Positions 6,853-10,194 of a stretch of 10,194 bases of DNA are shown in pieces; within the stretch, counting starts at the first letter, position 1; each line of letters begins with the position of its first letter. The DNA is from an uncultured Collinsella sp. GTDB lineage: Bacteria > Actinomycetota > Coriobacteriia > Coriobacteriales > Coriobacteriaceae. Under the pieces are notes generated by a model that was not told the origin of the DNA, did no database searches, and saw only the letters and a list, made by a program, of their open reading frames with translations. A program made the translations under genes and the position numbers. The stretch is taken from assembly GCA_959599635.1 (NCBI GenBank), contig CAUGJN010000057.1, forward strand, positions 1 to 10,194, given 5' to 3'.

Positions 6853-8286
6853 ATGGGTGTTTTTCCTAAAGACTTTCTTTGGGGCGGCGCGACTGCTGCC
6901 AATCAGTTCGAGGGAGCCTGGGACGTAGACGGCAAGGGTCCGAGTTGCATGGATATGGCCACTAACGGCAACCATCACCACCCGCGCGAGATCACGCCCG
7001 AGCTCGACCCCAACAAGCTCTATCCCTGTCACGATGGTGTCGATTTCTACCATCACTACAAAGAGGACATCGTCTTGCTCGCCGAGATGGGATTCAAGGT
7101 CTTTCGTTTCTCGATGAACTGGCCTCGCATCTTCCCAACGGGATTCGAAGATGAGCCCAACGAGGCTGGCCTTGCGTTTTACGATTGCGTGATGGACGAG
7201 TGCCATAAGTACGGCATCGAACCGCTCGTAACGCTGAGTCATTACGAGATGCCTTTTGCCATGTGCCAGAAAGTCGATGGCTGGGCTTCGCGCGAGGCTA
7301 TTGACTGCTACGTGAAGTATGCCAAGACCGTCATGGAGCATTTCAAGGGCAAGTGTCGCTACTGGCTCACGTTCAACGAGATCAATTGCGGCATGATGTC
7401 CCTTGGCAACTACATGAGTCTCGGCATTCTGAATCCGGGCTCCTTTGACCTTCGCCATCAGAAAGATGACCCGCAGAAGCGTTTGCAGGCGCTGCACCAT
7501 CAGTTTGTCGCAAGTGCTCTTGCGGTCAAGGCGGGGCACGAGATCGACCCCGACAACAAGATGGGTTGTATGATTGCCTACATGCTGGCCTATCCGCTCA
7601 CGCCCAATCCTGCAGACGTCGAGCTTGCCCGCGAGCGTAACCAGTATCGCAACTACTACTGTTCAGATGTCCAAGTGCGCGGCGAGTACCCCTACTTTGC
7701 CCAGCGCATCTGGGACGAGGAGGGCGTGACACTCGATATCACCGACGAGGACCGTAAGATTCTCAAAGAGGGTACGGTCGATTTCTATACGCACAGCTAC
7801 TATCAGAGCCAGTGCGCAAGCACTGACCCTGCCGAGGAGACGAGCGGTAACCTTCTCGGGGGCGCCAAGAATCCTTACCTCAAGGAGACTGCATGGGAGT
7901 GGCCAATCGACCCTATGGGCCTGCGTATCATGCTCAACCAGGTGTACGAGCGCTATCAAATTCCCATTATGGTGGTTGAGAACGGCCTCGGCTGCTGCGA
8001 CGAGGTCAATCCGGATGGATCCATCGACGACGATTATCGTATCGAGTACTTGCGCGATCACATCAAGGCCATGGCCGAGGCCATCAAGGATGGTGTTGAG
8101 GTCTGGGGCTACACGCCTTGGGGCTGCATCGACCTGGTGAGCAATGCCGATGGAGAGATGGCCAAGCGCTACGGGTTTGTTTATGTCGATAAGCACGATG
8201 ACGGCACCGGTACTATGGAGCGCTCGCGTAAAAAGAGCTTCTACTGGTACAAGAAGGTTATTGAGACCAACGGCGAGGAGCTGTAA
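6853..8286 (+). CDS. GH1 6-phospho-beta-glycosidase (second paralogue)
   Basis: A 477-residue cytosolic GH1 enzyme beginning MGVFPKDFLWGGATAANQFE. Catalytic residues are intact: E176 in WLTFNE (acid/base) and E376 in VVENG (nucleophile). The phosphate-site residues S430, K438 and Y440 are kept, so a 6-phospho-glycoside substrate is expected. It is clearly a paralogue of the preceding gene; the DDDYRI and GYTPWGCIDLVS blocks are identical. It differs in the substrate-facing loops: a histidine-rich segment HHHP at 41-44, a shorter loop before GVDFYHHYKED (62-72), and N431 after the phosphate-site serine where the first paralogue has methionine. Different aglycone or linkage preference is a reasonable inference. 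The start ATG has a modest AGAGGA site (6842-6847). Its stop overlaps the start of the AEC permease by one base. The exact substrate is unknown. Confidence 0.92.
   Translation: MGVFPKDFLWGGATAANQFEGAWDVDGKGPSCMDMATNGNHHHPREITPELDPNKLYPCHDGVDFYHHYKEDIVLLAEMGFKVFRFSMNWPRIFPTGFEDEPNEAGLAFYDCVMDECHKYGIEPLVTLSHYEMPFAMCQKVDGWASREAIDCYVKYAKTVMEHFKGKCRYWLTFNEINCGMMSLGNYMSLGILNPGSFDLRHQKDDPQKRLQALHHQFVASALAVKAGHEIDPDNKMGCMIAYMLAYPLTPNPADVELARERNQYRNYYCSDVQVRGEYPYFAQRIWDEEGVTLDITDEDRKILKEGTVDFYTHSYYQSQCASTDPAEETSGNLLGGAKNPYLKETAWEWPIDPMGLRIMLNQVYERYQIPIMVVENGLGCCDEVNPDGSIDDDYRIEYLRDHIKAMAEAIKDGVEVWGYTPWGCIDLVSNADGEMAKRYGFVYVDKHDDGTGTMERSRKKSFYWYKKVIETNGEEL
8275..8280 (+). promoter_or_regulatory. AEC permease Shine-Dalgarno inside the end of the second GH1 gene
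   Basis: GAGGAG encodes two of the last residues (E-E) of the second GH1 protein and lies five bases before ATG 8286. Together with the TAATG stop/start overlap, this indicates translational coupling of the permease to the hydrolase. Confidence 0.65.
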
Positions 8287-9206
8287 TGGGAGGAGCGGTT
8301 GCCGCGCTTATCAATCAGATCGTCATCATGTTTATCCTGATGGCGATCGGCTATGTTCTCTACCGCATGAAGATTATCGACCGCAAGGGCACGAGCCAGA
8401 TGGCCAATGTGGTCATCTATGTGGCGTATCCCTGCATTACGCTGAGAACCCTTATGGTCGACTTCGAACCCAACATGATCCGCGACGCGGGATTTTGCTT
8501 TGTGCTTACCGTTGTGGTCACACTAATTTCGATTCCGCTCACGCGTCTGTTTTTTAAAAAGGAGGATGGTGTCGCCCGTTACGGCGCCATCTTCTCCAAC
8601 AGCGGCTTTATCGGGGTTCCCATTGTTATGGGCGTGTTCGGGTCCGAATACGTCTTCTACCTCTCCATCGGAGTCTCATGCCTCACGTTTTTCATTTGGA
8701 CGTATGGCGTATGGTTGGTTTCGGGTGATAAGAGCCAGATGTCCTTTAAGAACTGCATTACTAACCCCAATCTCATCATGATCTTGATTGGTCTTGTTTG
8801 CTTTTTCTTTTCAATCCATCCGCCCGCGTTGATGGCGACGATTCTCGATGACCTGGGTGCGCTCAATACGGGCCTTGTGATGCTTGTGCTTGGAGCCTAT
8901 TCGGCGCAGAGCGATATGCGCGCTGTCGTTACGAGCAAAAAGGCCTATCTCGTTAGCTTGGTGAGACTCGTAATCATCCCGGCGATCGTTGTTGGCATAT
9001 TGGCGCTCTTCCCGTGGATTGATGCCAAGGTTCGCCTCACGATGCTTATCGCTCTCGGTGCGCCTGTCGCATCGTTCGCGGCCATCTTGTCCGAGAAATA
9101 CGGCGGCAACTATAAGTTTGGAATCGGTTTGGTGACGCTGTCGACGATTCTGTCGCTCGTCACCATGCCCATCATGCTTGAGCTCGCGTCTTTGGTGATC
9201 GTATAG
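8286..9206 (+). CDS. AEC-family (auxin efflux carrier-like) permease
   Basis: A 306-residue integral membrane protein of the AEC family, with about ten hydrophobic segments and the usual length. It starts with INQIVIMFILMAIGYVLYR, the typical first membrane helix followed by a short charged stretch (KIIDRKG). The family's discontinuous-helix motif is visible as SNSGFIGVP (104-112), and the C-terminal half carries LGAPVASFAAILSEKYGG (257-274), another AEC hallmark. Bacterial AEC proteins move organic anions such as malate, but most are uncharacterised and direction of transport cannot be read. The ATG overlaps the TAA of the upstream GH1 gene by one base, so it is probably made together with the hydrolase. 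That suggests a role in handling a product of beta-glucoside breakdown, for example a released aglycone or a fermentation acid; this is inference. A 13-bp hairpin lies ten bases past the stop. Confidence 0.88.
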   Translation: MGGAVAALINQIVIMFILMAIGYVLYRMKIIDRKGTSQMANVVIYVAYPCITLRTLMVDFEPNMIRDAGFCFVLTVVVTLISIPLTRLFFKKEDGVARYGAIFSNSGFIGVPIVMGVFGSEYVFYLSIGVSCLTFFIWTYGVWLVSGDKSQMSFKNCITNPNLIMILIGLVCFFFSIHPPALMATILDDLGALNTGLVMLVLGAYSAQSDMRAVVTSKKAYLVSLVRLVIIPAIVVGILALFPWIDAKVRLTMLIALGAPVASFAAILSEKYGGNYKFGIGLVTLSTILSLVTMPIMLELASLVIV

Positions 9207-9216
9207 CTGGTTGGTA

Positions 9217-9248
9217 TTTGGGGGTTGACAACAACGTCAACCCCCAAA
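9217..9248 (+). terminator. Perfect 13-bp hairpin after the AEC gene
   Basis: TTTGGGGGTTGAC (9217-9229) pairs perfectly with GTCAACCCCCAAA (9236-9248) over an AACAAC loop, starting ten bases after the AEC stop. The 3' side continues CTCGTC with no U run, so it is terminator-like in position and strength but not classical. It probably marks the end of the PTS operon. The left arm happens to contain TTGACA (9225-9230), but no -10 lies at the right distance. Confidence 0.6.
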
Positions 9249-9311
9249 CTCGTCAACGGCCGTTCTGAGGCGGCAGGCGGTATAAAAAATCGCTAAAGTA
9301 CCCATATTCGT

Positions 9312-9331
9312 GAACAAACGAACGTTTATGC
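9312..9331 (+). promoter_or_regulatory. Candidate operator (inverted repeat) upstream of fba
   Basis: AAACG (9316-9320) and CGTTT (9323-9327) form a perfect inverted repeat around AA. Extending outward to G9312/C9331 gives seven of nine paired positions. The repeat overlaps the candidate -35 region of the fba promoter, where a repressor would act. No regulator is assigned; the half-site recalls LacI-family operators only loosely. Confidence 0.3.
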
Positions 9332-9352
9332 TCGGGTGCGCCGTGGTAAAAT
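9325..9352 (+). promoter_or_regulatory. Candidate fba promoter
   Basis: TAAAAT (9347-9352) is a good -10 hexamer. Sixteen bases upstream lies TTTATG (9325-9330), a weak -35. Transcription would begin near 9359, leaving a leader of about 34 bases with a strong AGGAGG site. A second AT-rich element, TATAAA at 9281-9286, lacks a matching -35. The promoter is likely in this gap because a hairpin closes the upstream operon, but the exact position is uncertain. Confidence 0.35.
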
Positions 9353-9378
9353 CTCAGGCGTTATCGGAGCAACCTTAC

Positions 9379-9384
9379 AGGAGG
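9379..9384 (+). promoter_or_regulatory. Strong Shine-Dalgarno of fba
   Basis: AGGAGG lies eight bases upstream of ATG 9393, the best-matched ribosome site in the window. It fixes the aldolase start and fits a highly expressed glycolytic gene. Confidence 0.7.
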
Positions 9385-9392
9385 TTTCTTTT

Positions 9393-10194
9393 ATGCTCGT
9401 CAACGCAGCAGACATGCTCAAGAAGGCTGAGGCCGGCAAGTACGGTCTCGGTGCCTTCAACACCAACAACCTCGAGTGGACCCTGGCTATTCTCCAGGCC
9501 GCCGAGGAGGCCAAGTCTCCGCTGATCCTTCAGTGCACCGCTGGTGCCGCTAAGTGGATGGGCGGTTTCAAGGTCTGCGCCGACATGGTCAAGGCTGCCG
9601 TCGAGGCCACGGGCGTTACCGTTCCCGTCGCCCTTCACCTCGATCACGGTTCTTACGAGGACTGCTTCAAGTGCATCGAGGCCGGCTTCACGTCCATCAT
9701 GTATGACGGCTCTCACGAGGAGACCTTCCAGCTTAACCTCGACCGCACCAAGGAGCTCGTTGAGCTTGCCCACTCCAAGGGCATGTCCATCGAGGCCGAG
9801 GTCGGCGGCATCGGCGGCACCGAGGACGGCGTGACCTCCAGCGGCGAGCTCGCTGATCCTGCTGAGTGCAAGCAGATCGCTGACCTGGGTGTCGACTTCC
9901 TCGCCTGCGGCATCGGCAACATCCACGGCGTGTACCCCGCCGACTGGGCTGGTCTTTCCTTCGAGCGTCTGGGCGAGATTAAGGCCCAGACCGGTGACCT
10001 GCCCCTCGTTCTGCACGGTGGCACCGGCATCCCCGAGGATCAGATCAAGAAGGCCATCTCCCTGGGCATCTCCAAGATCAACGTCAACACCGACCTGCAG
10101 CTCGTCTTCGCCAAGGGCGTCCGCGAGTACATCGAGGCTGGCAAGGATCAGCAGGGCAAGGGCTTCGACCCCCGCAAGCTGCTGGCTCCCGGCG
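9393..10194 (+). CDS. fba: Class II fructose-1,6-bisphosphate aldolase (3' partial)
   Basis: The first 267 residues are present; the open frame runs off the window end in a protein usually a little under or over 300 residues in this subgroup. It splits fructose-1,6-bisphosphate into dihydroxyacetone phosphate and glyceraldehyde-3-phosphate in the cytosol, using zinc. Class II marks are clear: LHLDHG with D84 (catalytic acid) and zinc ligand H85; EAEVGGIGG at 134-142 with a ligand glutamate; GNIHG with H178; LHGGTG with H208 at 207-212; and KINVNTD at 228-234 in the phosphate site. The related KbaY/GatY tagatose-bisphosphate aldolases share these motifs, so substrate choice is inferred from resemblance to Fba. 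Codons are strongly biased to GCC, CTC, AAG, GAG and ATC, more so than in neighbouring genes, as expected for an abundant glycolytic enzyme. It has its own gap and probable promoter and is not clearly part of the PTS operon. Confidence 0.92.
   Translation, partial: MLVNAADMLKKAEAGKYGLGAFNTNNLEWTLAILQAAEEAKSPLILQCTAGAAKWMGGFKVCADMVKAAVEATGVTVPVALHLDHGSYEDCFKCIEAGFTSIMYDGSHEETFQLNLDRTKELVELAHSKGMSIEAEVGGIGGTEDGVTSSGELADPAECKQIADLGVDFLACGIGNIHGVYPADWAGLSFERLGEIKAQTGDLPLVLHGGTGIPEDQIKKAISLGISKINVNTDLQLVFAKGVREYIEAGKDQQGKGFDPRKLLAPG

Noticed and set aside
9225..9230. Perfect TTGACA hexamer as a -35 element
   Set aside because: It is part of the hairpin arm and no -10-like hexamer lies 16-18 bases downstream.
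9255..9264. Ten-base palindrome AACGGCCGTT
   Set aside because: Short and GC-rich with no nearby matching site; it lies well upstream of the candidate promoter and may be chance.
9321..9336. Resemblance to an actinobacterial SOS box (CGAAC...)
   Set aside because: The second half-site does not match GTTCG at the required spacing.
9310..9525. Short plus-strand open frame in the fba upstream region
   Set aside because: It overlaps the start of fba in another frame, lacks a ribosome site and shows no recognisable protein features.

Overview
The window reads as a segment of a moderately GC-rich, gut-type actinobacterial chromosome. Codon use (many GCC, CTC, GTC, AAG and GAG codons), good Shine-Dalgarno sites and a PTS-centred sugar metabolism fit Coriobacteriia, most likely Collinsella or a close relative. 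That placement is inferred from composition and gene content, not from a search. Every gene I can support lies on the + strand.

Left edge (1-1065): the last 99 residues of a Rel/SpoT-type (p)ppGpp synthetase/hydrolase (its ACT domain) are followed by a strong hairpin and a glyoxalase-II-like metallo-beta-lactamase-fold hydrolase. This is a housekeeping pair.

Centre (1185-9206): a beta-glucoside phosphotransferase locus. A LicR/ManR-type regulator (two HTH, two PRD, EIIB-like and EIIA-like domains) is followed 12 bases later by separate lactose/cellobiose-family EIIA, EIIB and EIIC genes. Then come two GH1 6-phospho-beta-glycosidase paralogues, and an AEC-family permease whose start codon overlaps the stop of the second GH1 gene. 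The expected flow is: EIIA/EIIB pass phosphate from HPr, EIIC imports and phosphorylates a beta-linked glucoside, the GH1 enzymes split the 6-phospho-glycoside, and glucose-6-phosphate enters glycolysis. No EI or HPr gene is present, so these must be encoded elsewhere. Hairpins occur in the IIB-IIC, IIC-GH1 and GH1-GH1 gaps; the IIC-GH1 one has the full form of an intrinsic terminator, suggesting that the enzymes are expressed at a different level from the transporter.

Right edge (9207-10194): a 186-base gap with a 13-bp hairpin, a candidate promoter and a candidate operator precedes the first 267 codons of a class II fructose-1,6-bisphosphate aldolase, cut by the window end. Its codon bias looks like that of a highly expressed gene.

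The window is mostly a recognisable sugar-PTS locus. The points that stand out are the translationally coupled AEC permease, the two divergent GH1 paralogues, a regulator lacking one of its usual PRD histidines, and the repeated intergenic hairpins. I found no CRISPR array, mobile element, tRNA or rRNA. No gene-free stretch exceeds 300 bases.
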